The notes beneath the pieces were generated by a model, which searched no databases, was not told where the DNA came from, and saw only the letters and a list, made by a program, of their open reading frames with translations. From the NCBI RefSeq assembly GCF_000003815.2, contig NC_049991.1:4080437-4144436 (forward strand): a stretch of DNA of 64,000 bases, read 5' to 3'. Origin of the DNA: Branchiostoma floridae. Taxonomy: Eukaryota; Chordata; Leptocardii; Amphioxiformes; Branchiostomatidae. Numbering within the stretch: the first letter of the stretch is position 1; the number at the start of each line of letters is the position of its first letter. A program made the position numbers and the translations under genes. Shown in pieces: positions 13,034 to 24,916 of this stretch.

Positions 13034-13707
13034 ATTGGACGTGTCTTATTACCTGGATGTCTTACCTTCATCGACGTAGCTTTAGCTTTCATCAGTAATT
13101 CAGTTTACAGTTACTTGTTGTTACGTTTATGGTCTATGCGGTAATGATAAGTGTTGTATTGTATGATAGTAATATTTATGTGCAGCTCACAGTTGTGTTG
13201 ATTATCCTATTGAGAATTAAGGAAGCGTGAATCACTGCAGAGTATGCAATTTAGTACAAGATTATGTAAGTATTTTGTTTTCTTTGCATGGCTGGTGGTG
13301 TGCCTAGATTGCATCAGAAGTAGTGTTTGTATTTGTGATGGCAATGCATGCGGTATGTACACACTGTATGTAAAATCATTCTTCATTCTAAAATAAAAGA
13401 TACATGTATCCCAGGTCACGTTGGTCATTATTGACTGAACATGAAGGGGGGCAATAACAGACGTTAAATAAATAGCATTGATCGTTGTTACCGTATCATT
13501 TATTGCACAGTTGTCTCAATTACATTTGAAAATTAATTTTTTCCGTTTTTAATTACTTTAGATAGTAATTGACTGGAGTTTGAAAGAAAGACATAGCATT
13601 TTGATATAAGTTTCATTTCAATGAAAGAGCTAATGGGTTTCTACAACAGCGTGTCAATGTGGATCTCATACGGACTTGATTTACACGCTCGTGTGAACCT
13701 GAACTGA

Positions 13708-13989
13708 TTTTATTCACTGTCTGAAGGAACAATTACAACTCTTCCTGACGATGATACTTATCGTCGTTATGTTCGTGGAAGGTTACAGTCAGGTCAACTT
13801 GTATGTGGTCTAGCAACTCTCTTATGGGAATTGGAAAGTATCGCTGATCTCAATGTGGCTTATCCAGAACAAGGGATATCAAAGCCGAAGTCCCGCTGCA
13901 ACCCAAAACGTAGACGTTTTGGCAAAGGTATCATGGCCGCAGGAATTAAATTTTATGGACGACATCATCCGCAGACACCACATTTATGA
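13708..13989 (+). pseudogene. Exon-like open frame without an ATG, unknown family
   Basis: An open frame of 93 codons runs from just after a TGA (13705-13707) to a TGA at 13987-13989. It reads like protein (…SEGTITTLPDDDTYRRY…, …GQLVCGLATLLWELESI…) and ends in a basic stretch with CNPKRRRFGKG. No Met occurs before codon ~77 and no convincing splice acceptor is seen, although an AG at about 13725 is possible. Immediately upstream (13660-13700) is a fragment of a MITE end that recurs at 24.9 kb and 40.2 kb, so this may be a remnant of a mobile-element protein. Function is not recognised. Confidence 0.3.
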
Positions 13990-15664
13990 CGAGGGCAAGA
14001 AAAACAAGATAGATGGCTAAAAAGATAGATTTTCAAAGTAGACACCATAAACGCTGTATAAGAATTGTAGCGATAAAACAAGGTATCACAATCAACAAGT
14101 CTTTTATTTTTTGTATTCAAAAGGTGCACAAAGTAACATACGTGTGGCGAACAAGTAGCATGTACCAAGCAAGTTGAGTAAAGTCATGGTTACCATATGG
14201 GTGCCATTTTTAGTATCAAATGAGTTTTACCGCGGTCATGGCTATGTGTTCTTCACTAGTGTCTCAAGAACACTCAAAGCTACCACACGAATGACCGGTC
14301 ACCCCAGAACCTAAACTCACAAGACTTACAGAGACACAATCTTATAGCATTGACAAGATACCTGTGGCGTCAATTGAACCTTAACCGGATGACAAGTTTT
14401 TTTTTTTTTTACTCTGTAGTGAATTGAATTGATGATGCATCACCTTCAATTATGACCGTTTCGCTCAACAGATAAAAGATATCGTTGGCGATGTCAGGTA
14501 AAGCGAAACAAAACATAAACATACTTGTTACACACTTAATCCCGGTTGTATTGTGATTTCAAGCCTGATAACAATCAAGAAAATTTCCAATTCAGAATTT
14601 CTTGTATAGACAAAAACACTTCACACATGCATTAACTCTTGTCTTGCAAAGCGCTGTGTTTAAAATACAACACGACAAAACAAAACAGCTAAATTAGGAT
14701 ACATCGAGAGCACACGTCACTCTTTAGATTGTTATACAAAGCTCTTAACACAACAGCCTACAACAGCAAAATCCGATAGCCCCTGTTGAACAACCACGCA
14801 CAGTTTTCTCATAAGATCTCAAAAGGCGTTAAAGATCCATTAGCTTTCAGAACGCTCTGCATATTTGTTGGAAAGGGGTGTCCGATGGGTCTAGAATTTA
14901 GGCTAAATATCGCACACACCAGCTAACATTTGATAAACAGCTTGACTTCACAAGCTACATAACCGATTCGTTATAATCGCCCTTCAGCGTTATACACCAG
15001 CTTCGCAGACACGCGGCGAGGTAGCAACTGGATATAAATTATACACTGAACCGTTCCTGTATGATCTTTGAACAACAAGATGAAAGCGTTGTATCCGACA
15101 GTACTTGGTGGCAACGAGTTCTATTCTACAACACTTCAAGGGAAAACTGTTAATCAAACACACCTAATTCTGGGTTGATACATAACTCTTACTAGTAAAG
15201 GCATAACGTCTATACTGTATCTTGTTCTTGTTTGAGCTGGTTTTCCGTAGACGTAAGTACCAGCTACTCATTTCATAAGTCCTCGGTGCCTTTAGCTACG
15301 AGATAACATCATCATAGAGGGAACAGCTTCCAAGCAAAATTTCTCTGTTACAGTCATGGTTTGACATCCCTGTCACGGATTGGTTGGGCGTCAATTAATT
15401 ATCTGCGCTACTTGCATGTCATAGCCACACAAAGACTACAAACTAAGCATCTCAAACAATGGTACCTTTCACGTTAACTTTTCTCTTTTATGTTTAAACA
15501 CAACAAACACAAGAAAAACTTTTAAACCTCACTTACTCACTAATCTAGAAGCAAAAATATGACACCTCGTAACATGTACATCATAATGTCAACTTAGCTT
15601 ATAGGGCCTTAATGATATATGTCAATGGAGAATCATCAGCAGATTCTTGTGTCATCATTAGCTA

Positions 15665-15960
15665 ACCTTGAACAGTAGAATTGTGAACGACAAATCCAGT
15701 ATCAAAAGTTAACTCTCTGAATGGTGTCCTAGCCAAAAAAGACACAAACGTTTCAGGCTCGTTCTCATTGAAATGTAAAAAAAGAATGCTGTCGCCTGCC
15801 TTTATAATTTGATACGGAGTCAACATCACTGGCCTCTTCGTTTTTCCACAGCCCCAGTAATGTTTTGCAAAAGATGCACCACAACATTCACACTGGTTGT
15901 TGGCTTCGAAGATTATTATAGCCACGGGTGGGATTTCACCCCCTAAGAATAGGTTGTCGC
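15665..15960 (-). CDS. Orphan internal or terminal exon, Cys-rich, unknown family
   Basis: On the minus strand a strong acceptor (gtctcttctcag) precedes an open frame of about 99 codons. It begins with two bases completing a codon, then DNLFLGGEIPP, followed by CECCGASF…GCGKTKR and a hydrophobic, well-structured stretch ending in HNSTVQG with an in-frame TAG at 15664-15662. A gttagc at the end could instead be a weak donor. The entry phase implies an upstream exon ending in phase 1. It lies about 300 bp downstream of the GBP stop on the same strand. GBP exon 8 also ends in phase 1 and could in principle splice to it as an alternative 3' end, but that is speculation. I do not recognise the family; the clustered cysteines could bind zinc. 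Confidence 0.4.
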
Positions 15961-16165
15961 CTGAGAAGAGACGAAGAATTCATTTAGTAGCCCAGAATAT
16001 AACATTTTTGGCGACGCCTCAAGGGCGAGCCTAATAGTATAGTTTGCGACAGTTTGACAAGAATTCTCAAAATCTCGTGAATTTGTCCACAGACGTGTAG
16101 TTGCATCGTCCCTTTACAGGGGAATAACTCTATATAATAATAATAACGTCGCCATGGCAATAGTT

Positions 16166-16171
16166 TTTATT
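16166..16171 (-). terminator. Poly(A) signal of the GBP gene
   Basis: AATAAA on the minus strand lies 82 nt downstream of the GBP stop codon (16255-16253), a normal spacing for a 3' UTR signal. Confidence 0.55.
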
Positions 16172-16252
16172 GCCACACCTATTAAATTTCAATGAGAACA
16201 AGTATACTACTTCCTTTGCTTTTCTTAGCACCCTAGTAAAGATCCCTATCTT

Positions 16253-19200
16253 TCAAAAGAGGCCTAAGAACTTTCCCCTTCGCTTTCTCCGTGCCCTTTC
16301 CTCCGCTGCCCGCTGTGGGTGTCTGGCAGCTTCAGCCTGAGCTTCAGCTGTCCGTCTCTTCGCTTCTTCTACAGCCTTCTCGGCCTTAGCGCGCTTCCTT
16401 GCCTCGGCAGCCTTGGCCGCTTCCTGTTGTGCGGCTTGTCTCCTCGCTTTTTCTGCAGCCCTCTCGGCCTCAGCACGCTTCTTTGCCTCCTCAGCTCTCG
16501 CTGCTTCAGCCCTTGCTAGACGTTCCTTTTCAGCGGCCCTTTCTGCTGCGGCCTTGGCCTCTTGTTTCTATCGAGAGATCAGAAATGGTGTTGAAAGATC
16601 GATGCTATCAGCAATTCAGTTGGTAAGTGATTAATAATATTGCATGGTGTTCGTTTTATCACCAAATTAACACCTTCAATGTCAGTCATTAGTGGTCATT
16701 CTATAACAGTAATATTAAATGATCCCACCTTTCTCTGCTCTTCCTTAATCCGACGGTCTTCCTCCACCAGTTTGCCGTCGGTGTCCCTGATCGTGTCCCT
16801 CCTGGTCGTCTCAGTGGTGCGGAAGGTCTGTAGTACATTTTCAATTGCTGGGCCTTTTCCAGAAGCTAAGTATATATGAAACAAAAAGGCAGTTAGGATT
16901 AGTCTCTCTGCTGGTAGAGCATGAGAAATTTTCAATTAGGAATAAAAGATTATATTACAAATAATCTAAAACTGTGACTGAAATGACAAAACCATCCGTG
17001 CAGTTCTAGAAAATGCTGCTTGGGAAAAAACACCTACAAAACGTCTTCAAAAACACCTACAAAAAAAACAACATCTGCAGCAGTACCTTCTGGTCCCTAA
17101 TTCACATTGAGTTTGGACTTTTTATTAATATCTATCCGCTTATCATTTCAACTCATCCATGTTATGCTGACCAATTCATTCGAAAACATAAGAAGACAGG
17201 CCAAATGCAATAATTAATCAATACCTTTATTTCCATGAGGTACCAAAGACTCCCTGTTTTTGGTTATAATAAAGGATTGCTTATTGATGTTTTGATCCAA
17301 GAAGGTTGTTTGATCCGACCACACACGGACCCACCAGTGTCAGCTTAATTAGCTACAGGCAGGCGGGACAGTCCGGGGCTCATTCCCGGACCGCCCTTCA
17401 ACGTGTGCGGACGCGAAACCTCTCTCTCTCCAAGCGCAATGGCCGAGTTCGATTTTACGGAATGGTCACAGGCAGCGAAGCTGACCCCAGCTACGGTCAA
17501 GGCCCTGGCCAAGGCCGAACTGGCAGAGAAAGAGGCCCTTCTGTGTGTTGCCACTGACATGTTACAAGTGCTGGATCTGTCTGTTGGCCAGTACGCCCTG
17601 CTATGCAGGGCAACGACTAAACTGCAAGCGGCGGCCAGGGCAGCGAAGCCCGCCAAGACCAAGGCGACAGTCACCCTGGATGACCTGAAAGCGGACAAGG
17701 AGCTGTCCGAACTCCTGTCCCAGGTGGAAAGATGTATATAAGGACATCTCACCTTTTTGCCTGTAGGCGCTGTACACGACATCCATCTCTCTTACGTATG
17801 TATTGAATCCACCGATTCTGTTGTACTCGCCCTTCCCCACTTTCTGTCGGACGGGCTGGTCTACTTCTTTGATGATCGCCTCGCAAAAGTCCTTAGACTT
17901 GGCACTGTTAACATTGATCAGGGCAAGGCGTTCTGTCTCGAGCTTCCCCTGGAAATGGAAGAAAGAAGGCACAGCGTTAGTTTCATTTTTATCTTTGGGG
18001 TTACCCTATGTCGTTGCTTTGGAAACGTGGTGTTAAGCGATAATAACTCTACGGAAGGTTGTTTTAAAGTACAATGCTTGGAAAATATTACAATTTAATA
18101 TCACCAGCCGTGGACTTGATATCCCTAAATATCCCCGTTTTTTAATACGGATATGGGCTATTACCCCACCTATAAAGGTGAACAAGAAGTATCACTTAAA
18201 TAGAAATTTGGCATCTTCACTTCAGCTGCATAAATCTCTGATTGAAGCTATACATCGTGGATGCCCTACCGTAGTTATAGCTTCTACTTTGCATTGGATC
18301 TTCAACTTTCCTACTAAACCGCAATGGATGACATTATAAAAGCAACTTACCTGGAGGCGTTTCTTCCATGTTCCAACTTTGTCCCACTTCCCCACATCTG
18401 CAGACAGCCTGGAGACTGCAGTGTCTGTTGCAGTCTGGATTTCCCTGTTGCAGATCTCCTCGTCAGTCGGCATTAGTGGCTTCACTGTTTTCTCCACGGT
18501 CTCCTGGAACGCTTTCAGCTGCTCGTCTGAGGCCCGGCTGCACTCTCCTTCAGCCATGGCCTCGTAATCACCGAAGACTGACGGTAGGGCGTTTGGGTCG
18601 TTGATGGCGTTGACGTAGTACCGCATGATATGGAGAAGACCTGAAACAGGTGGCAATGCCATTGCAATGACTTCTTATCATCGTGGTAGCTAACAGAACT
18701 TGCTGTTTAACTTGTCCTGCGGGCCCGGTAATATAACCGGATGCACATGTTGTGCCTGTGTGCGGGTCCGATTATTTAACCGGTTGGGGGTATTCCCCAC
18801 AGGAACCTTTGTGGCTTCTGTATGGTAACCAGGAACAGCTGGGAAGAAGATGGGGGCTGCATGAATGGGGTCAAGGGTCAATATCCTGGTTACGCAATCA
18901 ATCCCAGAGCTCTTTGCGGGCATAAATTATGTTAATGAGCCAAGATGGCCGACTGTCGTCTGCAGATATGTTTTTTCATGTTTTTTTCGTGTTTTGGGGC
19001 ATAAATTCTTAGTTTAGTCGCTAAAATGTCAAAGTTAACTCGGTAACAAGTGCATAAGGAGCCTTTCCCCACTGATTCTGAGGCAGAACATCCAATTTTG
19101 GGGAAGAATGGTGAAGAAATGCTGCCGAACATGAGAAAAGAAGATATGCACGTGAACTTTACCATTTTTATGGAAAATTACCCCCCACGCAACAGGAAAC

Positions 19201-22200
19201 AAATTAGGACAGTCTGTTAAGCTGCAAATTCGTCCTTGGTTACTTTTGTGGAGGTCATTAAGTACCTTGATGTGGCAAATAATTGGTGACAGATGGAGCT
19301 GATGATATGTTACATTATCCTATTGAACAGTCTTTTCAGCACCCAGGACAATACCTAGCCATAAACCCACCTGTAGTGAAACCTGGGTAAATTTGTTTTG
19401 CTGCATGTGTGGCTCTGATGTTATCAGTATGTCATAGGAATGTTGTAGTGTTGATACTAAGATTATTTATGAAATTCAGGTATTACTAATACAAAAGTTT
19501 ATGAAAATAACGTGTTTTATTGATTTATTACCCTTGCATATCATTTTTATGACTCAGGGTAAAACTTTCAAGACATAACTTAAAAGTAGAGACTCTCAGC
19601 TTTCTATTGATGTATAACATTATAGGGTTACTTAAATGCAAAGTAAGTAAAAAAATAGCAAAGTAAAAGCATTTCCCATACTTTGAAGAGAGTCAAAAGT
19701 CCCCAGCACAGGTAGGGTATATGGGTACAAAATTGCCAGCAGGACAAGGGTCAAGGCGTCTGCCCATTTCAATTGTTTGATGTGTTATTAATGTATTGAA
19801 AAATCGAAACCAAACTTTTGATATTCTACACCTGAACTCCTAAATGCCTGTTACTCATTTTCCTGAATGCATTCACGTGTTTGAATTGTAGTGACGTATC
19901 TGTTTGGAAACAACTGCACACTAAATGCCATACCTGTGGTTTTTATGTCATCTCCGTTGACCTTCTTGACCTGTCCGGAGTTCCAGATCTCACCAGTGAA
20001 GCCACTAACAGCATCTTTGTAGTCCGTCTGTAGGACGTTGTCCCCTACTTTGTCGAGGTTGCTGGAATTCATTAAACACATTAGTGTCACATTTCATACC
20101 CTTTGAAATTGTTAACCACACTTGTTGATTTCCAGAAGTTCGTCGAATACCAAAGTGGACAAAGAAATTGATAAGAGCATATCTTATATGCTTGGAAACA
20201 AGTGAGAGTACATACCTCAGGATGTCTGAGTCTATGGAAGGTGCAGGAATCAGTCGAAGATGCCGCTTCGGGAAGAAAGCCTTCACTGCGTCAGTTATCT
20301 CATTGTGGGAACGGATTGATTTTGTGTGGCCGTCTTTTCGTTCCAACATGACCTCCAGAAACTCATCAGGGGTTAGGCGCATTCCGTCCCTCTACGTACA
20401 ACAAAAAGAAGTTGTACAAACTGCAGCTTAGACTGTGATGAAAATCAGACCACTTGAATATTTTTAATCCCTACGGCTACATATAGCAATGAGAAGCAGA
20501 ACTCTAGTTAGACGATCTGACGAAGGTGTCTGAGAGACATCGAAACGTAAGCAATGTAAGTATCTACTGGTTGTGTAATAAGACTTCTCTTTCATCCTAT
20601 TTTTTCTAATTTTCCTTAATTTCTTAATTTAATTTCTTACATTAAATTTTTGCCGGTGCAACGGTTTGGTTTGCATGGGTGCATGCATGGATCGGTCAAT
20701 TTAACAAAACTCTTCTTATAGCCCTTCTATACGCATGATTACGCAATGGAGTTAGCGTGGCCGAGCGGTGTACGCGCTGGGTGTATATACGATTTGCTTT
20801 TGCAGCCGTGGATCGTGGGTTCGAACTTATAACGATTTTTTTTTGTTAGACTAATCTCATGTAAGGTTTTTTTTTAATAGAACACAGACCAATTCAGTAA
20901 TTCGATGTTTAAAAACTTTTTTTTTCATGTGATTTTGTTTAACATCCAGGCTTTTCCCAAAATACGCACAGGCCAGCTTTTTTCAGAAGCTTTCTTGTTT
21001 AACATAATTTGTCCGCTTCTGAACAGTCGACGTCGTTATGTATCAAAAGTAGAGACCATTTTTGAAAAGGCTATCGAACAAAAACTTTACTCTAGTGCAG
21101 TAGCTTTTGCCGACTTTCCTGAGATCTATGTCCATTTAGTAAGTGTATGTAGATCTCAGAAAAGTCGGCAAAAGCTTGAGTATTTGGATTCAGTCAAAAC
21201 TTCCCCAAATGACCATTCGGGACTCTTACAATTTATCTATGTGGACAGGTGGTCACTATAGACAGGATTCTTAATGTATGAGTTAATGGGAACATTATCC
21301 AAGGGACCTAAAAAAAGTGGCCACATTAGCCATTAGATTCGTATGATACATGATGATTCATTAGCAATGGGAAAAACAATTATATGATTGATGTGTTCTA
21401 TCACAATTGTACTATGACACTTACTTGAGGAGGTTTAAGACGCGCGTCTTGCACGGTAACCCACAGCTCGGGGAAGTGGTGACCAAGGTTGTTTCCTCCG
21501 TCGTTACCATCTTTTTGGACACGAACATGCTCTGCAAGATCTCCCATCAACCTGAAGTTGAAAACGAAGAGAATATGCACTGAACTATGACCTAAAAAAT
21601 GAAGAGAATATGCGCTTGACTGTGAGCTATCGGAAAAAAATGCTATTTTATCGTAAAGCCCTTTGGGCCTTCTGGTGAAACTATTGCAACTAGATACAAG
21701 GAGGTACCGATGCTGATCATGGACATTATTCGTGCATAATCCCACATAGTGCAAGCTCGAAATATGGTAATTTATTACTCTTTATCAAAATGGACATCGT
21801 AGGAAATCGCTAGTTCTTCATGCTATTAGCTAAACATTTCCGATCCCTATATGTATTATTATTTATCATTTCATTGTTTTTGTACTTCTGCCTCTTCATC
21901 GGTATCATTACCTGTACTTAGCTTGTGATAGGATGTATTTACAATAAAATTATTTTATACATCCATTCATTCCCCTGACAACAATAGATAAAACATTACA
22001 TCTAATGAACGACAGCCGTTATCTAACAGCTGAAAACAAACCCAACCTACCTGAGCTGAGAAACAAAGCTGCGGTATGGGTTATCCTGGAGGTTGAAGAC
22101 CAGGTGGTTTGAAAGCAGGGTGGCCAAAACCAGACACTTGATGTCTTTCTCGTTCTGTTCCTCGTCAGAGTAGTCGCCCAGGCCTGCAAAGAGATTTTTG

Positions 22201-23806
22201 CATTTGCTACTCTCTTGACACTTTATAGCCATGATACTAACGTTAGCATACATTTCTTGTGCAAATGTCAAACAAATTGACTCGATTGACAGAACCGCGG
22301 TTATATTTGCAATCATATTATATTAAGTAGCCTACCAACCTGATTAAACTATTCAAGGACCTGAAAATATTCTTTTCCGTACGTGTACATTTGTATAGTC
22401 GTTTACCAAAACATTATATTACCTTCAGTGTCGACAACCATCAGATATCGGTTGGTCTTAACAGGGTGGGGACCGATCCAGAACCAGAAATCCTTTGTTT
22501 TCGATTCCATTTCGTCTCCAAGTGGGAATCCAGACTTCCTTTTGCACAGGAGATTTGCTAGATGGGACTTTCCCTTCCTCATCGGCCCCACCACTGCCAC
22601 CACGTCCACGGGGCGAGGCTGGAGGTTGGAGATGATCCTCTCCGCTTCAGGTGAGATGTAGATCTGTCTTCGGTTGTTCACCATCCGTGTTGATGTCAGC
22701 TTTATTGGAGCATCCATGGTTCCTTCTGTAGATGATAGGAAATATGTCAGAAGCTGTATTTCTACTGATCCAGCTGTCTGTTCTTTTGGTGCTGGTATAT
22801 TGTTTTCTATTTGGTTCAATGCGGTACTTCGCAAACCTGATGACGACCTTCTCAGAAATCGTGCTGGAATGAAACCTTTCAGTCATGCCGAAACTAAAGA
22901 ATTGCTTCACCAAATCATACCGAATCCATCGCATGAATGACTAGTGTGTGTTGACTTATAAATCATTGTCCAGATATCAGCATCACCTGACAAACTAATG
23001 CAATCATTCTTAACCTGCAATTTTGGAAAATTGCCACGTTGCAGTACCATTAATACACCAATACGCCATACATACGGCGCAACAAGAAGCGAAGAAGACA
23101 CAAATACAGTCGACAGTTTATGTTAGTTCGAAAGAGAATACGCTGATCTTTATCTATTGTCCCGCGTCCATGGCCAGACATTTTCATTTACATTGTAGTT
23201 CTTCCAGCACTTACACGTATACCAAAACATAATCGATATTCACCTACTTCTTGAATTATTCTTTGACAAACAAAGGGCACCGAAGGAAAAAAAAAAACTC
23301 AGAATATGTTTGCATTGACTATTTGTAAGTAAGTGTCTAGGCATATTTGTGATAATGGGCTTCTTATCATTCAACTCAAAGCAGTTTTGTTTCATTGCTT
23401 TATATAATTGGAAATAATGCTGTGATGTTGATAATTTACATCTAGGTGTGGCAAAATCTCGTTCACCACTAAAGGTACACATGACCGCGACAGGAATTAT
23501 GGGTATAAATATGTCAAAGGTTAAGGCCCCCAGACATAAACAAAAATTCATCTGTATATTTTCATGCAAAGCAAATAAATGGTCAAGATGGAATTGTTTA
23601 GTCAAGGACCTTCAACTTTGATGTATTACCCACAATTCCTGTCACTGTACGTCTGACCTTGGAGTAGTGACCGAGCTCATATTTCTTGAAGTTTCATGTA
23701 ATCCTATGAAGTTTAATATTTCATATAACTATTTACCGTCAGGTGACAACTTTGGCCGCTTTGCAGATGACCCTGCCCCTTCGTCGAATGGCATATTCTC
23801 AAACAT
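16253..23806 (-). CDS. Guanylate-binding-protein-like large GTPase, ten exons, 624 aa
   Basis: Exons (transcript order): 23806-23737, 22725-22423, 22183-22051, 21551-21425, 20391-20216, 20061-19934, 18640-18351, 17948-17753, 16865-16729, 16567-16253. All introns are GT-AG and phases agree; the CDS is 1875 nt. From Met27 (MDAPIKL) it is 598 aa, close to human GBP1. Visible are the P-loop GPMRKGKS (70-77), a switch-I-like KTKDFWFW, G3 DTEG (122-125), a G4-position TVQD (201-204), LTPDEFL, the YVNAINDP helix of the middle domain, and a highly charged Ala/Glu/Arg-rich coiled coil (521-624) ending RRKRRGKFLGLF. There is no C-terminal CaaX box. GBPs hydrolyse GTP, self-assemble and act on intracellular pathogens. 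The first 26 residues contain AKRPKLS, resembling a nuclear localisation signal. The 5' exon begins after a good acceptor (atctatttcag), so an upstream exon probably exists. The gene follows the IRF in the same orientation. Confidence 0.88.
17439..17741 (+). CDS. Small open frame nested in a GBP intron, opposite strand
   Basis: An ATG at 17439 (gcaATGG) opens a 100-codon frame beginning MAEFDFTEW. It continues as an Ala/Leu/Lys-rich helical sequence (TPATVKALAKAELAEKEALL, …LDLSVGQYALLCRAT…). A possible donor (CAG|GTGGAA, about 17731) near its end could make it a first coding exon; otherwise it stops at 17741. It lies between GBP exons 8 and 9 on the other strand, stopping 12 bp short of the GBP splice site. 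The composition resembles the start of a transposon gag-like or structural protein, but the family is not recognised. It may be an inserted mobile fragment. Confidence 0.35.
   Translation: MAEFDFTEWSQAAKLTPATVKALAKAELAEKEALLCVATDMLQVLDLSVGQYALLCRATTKLQAAARAAKPAKTKATVTLDDLKADKELSELLSQVERCI
20517..20545 (+). ncRNA. Hammerhead-ribozyme-like core
   Basis: CTGACGA, a 6-bp stem GGTGTC/GACATC (one G-U pair) with loop TGAGA, then GAAACG. Intact core order, in the intergenic side of a GBP intron on the opposite strand. Probably the end of a Penelope-like or related retroelement; the surrounding element is not delimited. Confidence 0.5.
20752..20834 (+). pseudogene. tRNA-Leu/Ser-like sequence
   Basis: A good A box (GTGGCCGAGCGGT) and B box (GGGTTCGAAC) with class-II tRNA spacing are present, but the T arm and acceptor stem do not pair. 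Probably a tRNA-derived repeat or pseudogene. Confidence 0.35.
21102..21176. repeat. 26-bp inverted repeat hairpin in a GBP intron
   Basis: Arms 21102-21127 and 21151-21176 pair with one mismatch (AGCTTTTGCCGACTTTCCTG… / …AAAGTCGGCAAAAGCT) around a 23-base loop. Size and shape resemble a miRNA precursor, but a small MITE is at least as likely. Confidence 0.6.
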
Positions 23807-24013
23807 TACACCTGAAATAGATATTACAATTCATACATGGTCCTTTAAAGGCGCCCAGAGCAGTTTTTAGTGCATTAAAATTGAAAATATTCTGGATGAG
23901 ACATTCGGTACGGTATTGACATTTACTTCAATATACTAGCACATTTGTATCATTATTTTGTCCTTTCAGCGTTTAAAATGACGTACAAACATACCGCAAA
24001 CGGACCCCTTTGA

Positions 24014-24019
24014 TTTATT
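24014..24019 (-). terminator. Candidate poly(A) signal between IRF and GBP genes
   Basis: AATAAA on the minus strand about 1.95 kb past the last IRF exon and 200 bp before the first GBP exon. It could end the IRF transcript if the two genes are separate. No nearer AATAAA was seen in 24020-25971. Confidence 0.25.
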
Positions 24020-24645
24020 ATATCCTACAATAAATCAGCACAGGATCGAGCCACTAACGGTTTCCCGTCGGTATTTTTCGGAGATTTTCGAACGTATGAG
24101 ATCACCGAGCGAATTGAATCTGATTCGCCCGTTCGCAAATGACGACATCTGTGACGACATCTCCGGAAGCGTTCGGGATTCATTAGTCATGTTCTCGTGC
24201 GTTCCGCAAATTTGAAATAATGGCACGTGCAGCGCTCAGATTTTCAATGAGTTCTCACCACCCAACGACGTCTCATCCTTGCTCAATGAAGGTCGACATG
24301 CAATGAGATGGTGTTATTTAAACTTACTGTGTGTAAGAATGACTTAAAAAATGAATTTTAAAATACTAAAAAAACTGCTCTGGGCGCCTTTAAACATTAC
24401 GCGCCAATGCGCGTGTTGTTCACACAAAGGGTATACGTACAGCAAAATACGATATGTTCACTGTCACTTAGAAGACTATTGGTTCATTTTTGTGTATGTG
24501 AAATTATGAACGTGCAGTGTAGGGTGTTGGTCAATCAAATTTGTTTTGTGGAAAGTTGTAGACGGAAATAAACTTATATAAACGATCGGGTGTCACTCTT
24601 TCTTTTTTATAGTCATTGCCTTAACTAAGATAAGGAGGGATCACA

Positions 24646-24916
24646 CGTGCGTATATATTCCAGTCCGTATGAGGTCCTTACGGAAGTTCCTAGCCTCTAC
24701 CAGACTTCATATGTTGCTTTAAAAAAAGAAACTGGACACATACAGCCAGATGACATGCCAGATGAGTTAGCTGGGTCGCAAACGATACTCCTCGGCTAGC
24801 TATCTCATCTGGAGTATTATGTGTCTACATTTATCAAATTTCTACTGTTTTTTTCAGCAACCTGAAGACTTAGACTTCCGTACGAACCTCATACGGACTT
24901 GAATATATACGCCCGT
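24646..24916. mobile_element. Long-inverted-repeat MITE
   Basis: The two ends are imperfect inverted repeats (GTGCGTATATATTCCAGTCC… and …GGACTTGAATATATACGCCC), with inner inverted blocks (CCAGATGAGTTAGCTGGGTC vs GGCTAGCTATCTCATCTGG). Related halves occur at 40085-40262 and 13660-13700. It lies between the IRF and GBP genes. Confidence 0.6.

Noticed and set aside
16319-16634. Plus-strand Ser/Leu/Ala-rich frames
   Set aside because: They are antisense shadows of the Ala/Glu/Arg-rich coiled coil of the GBP last exon.
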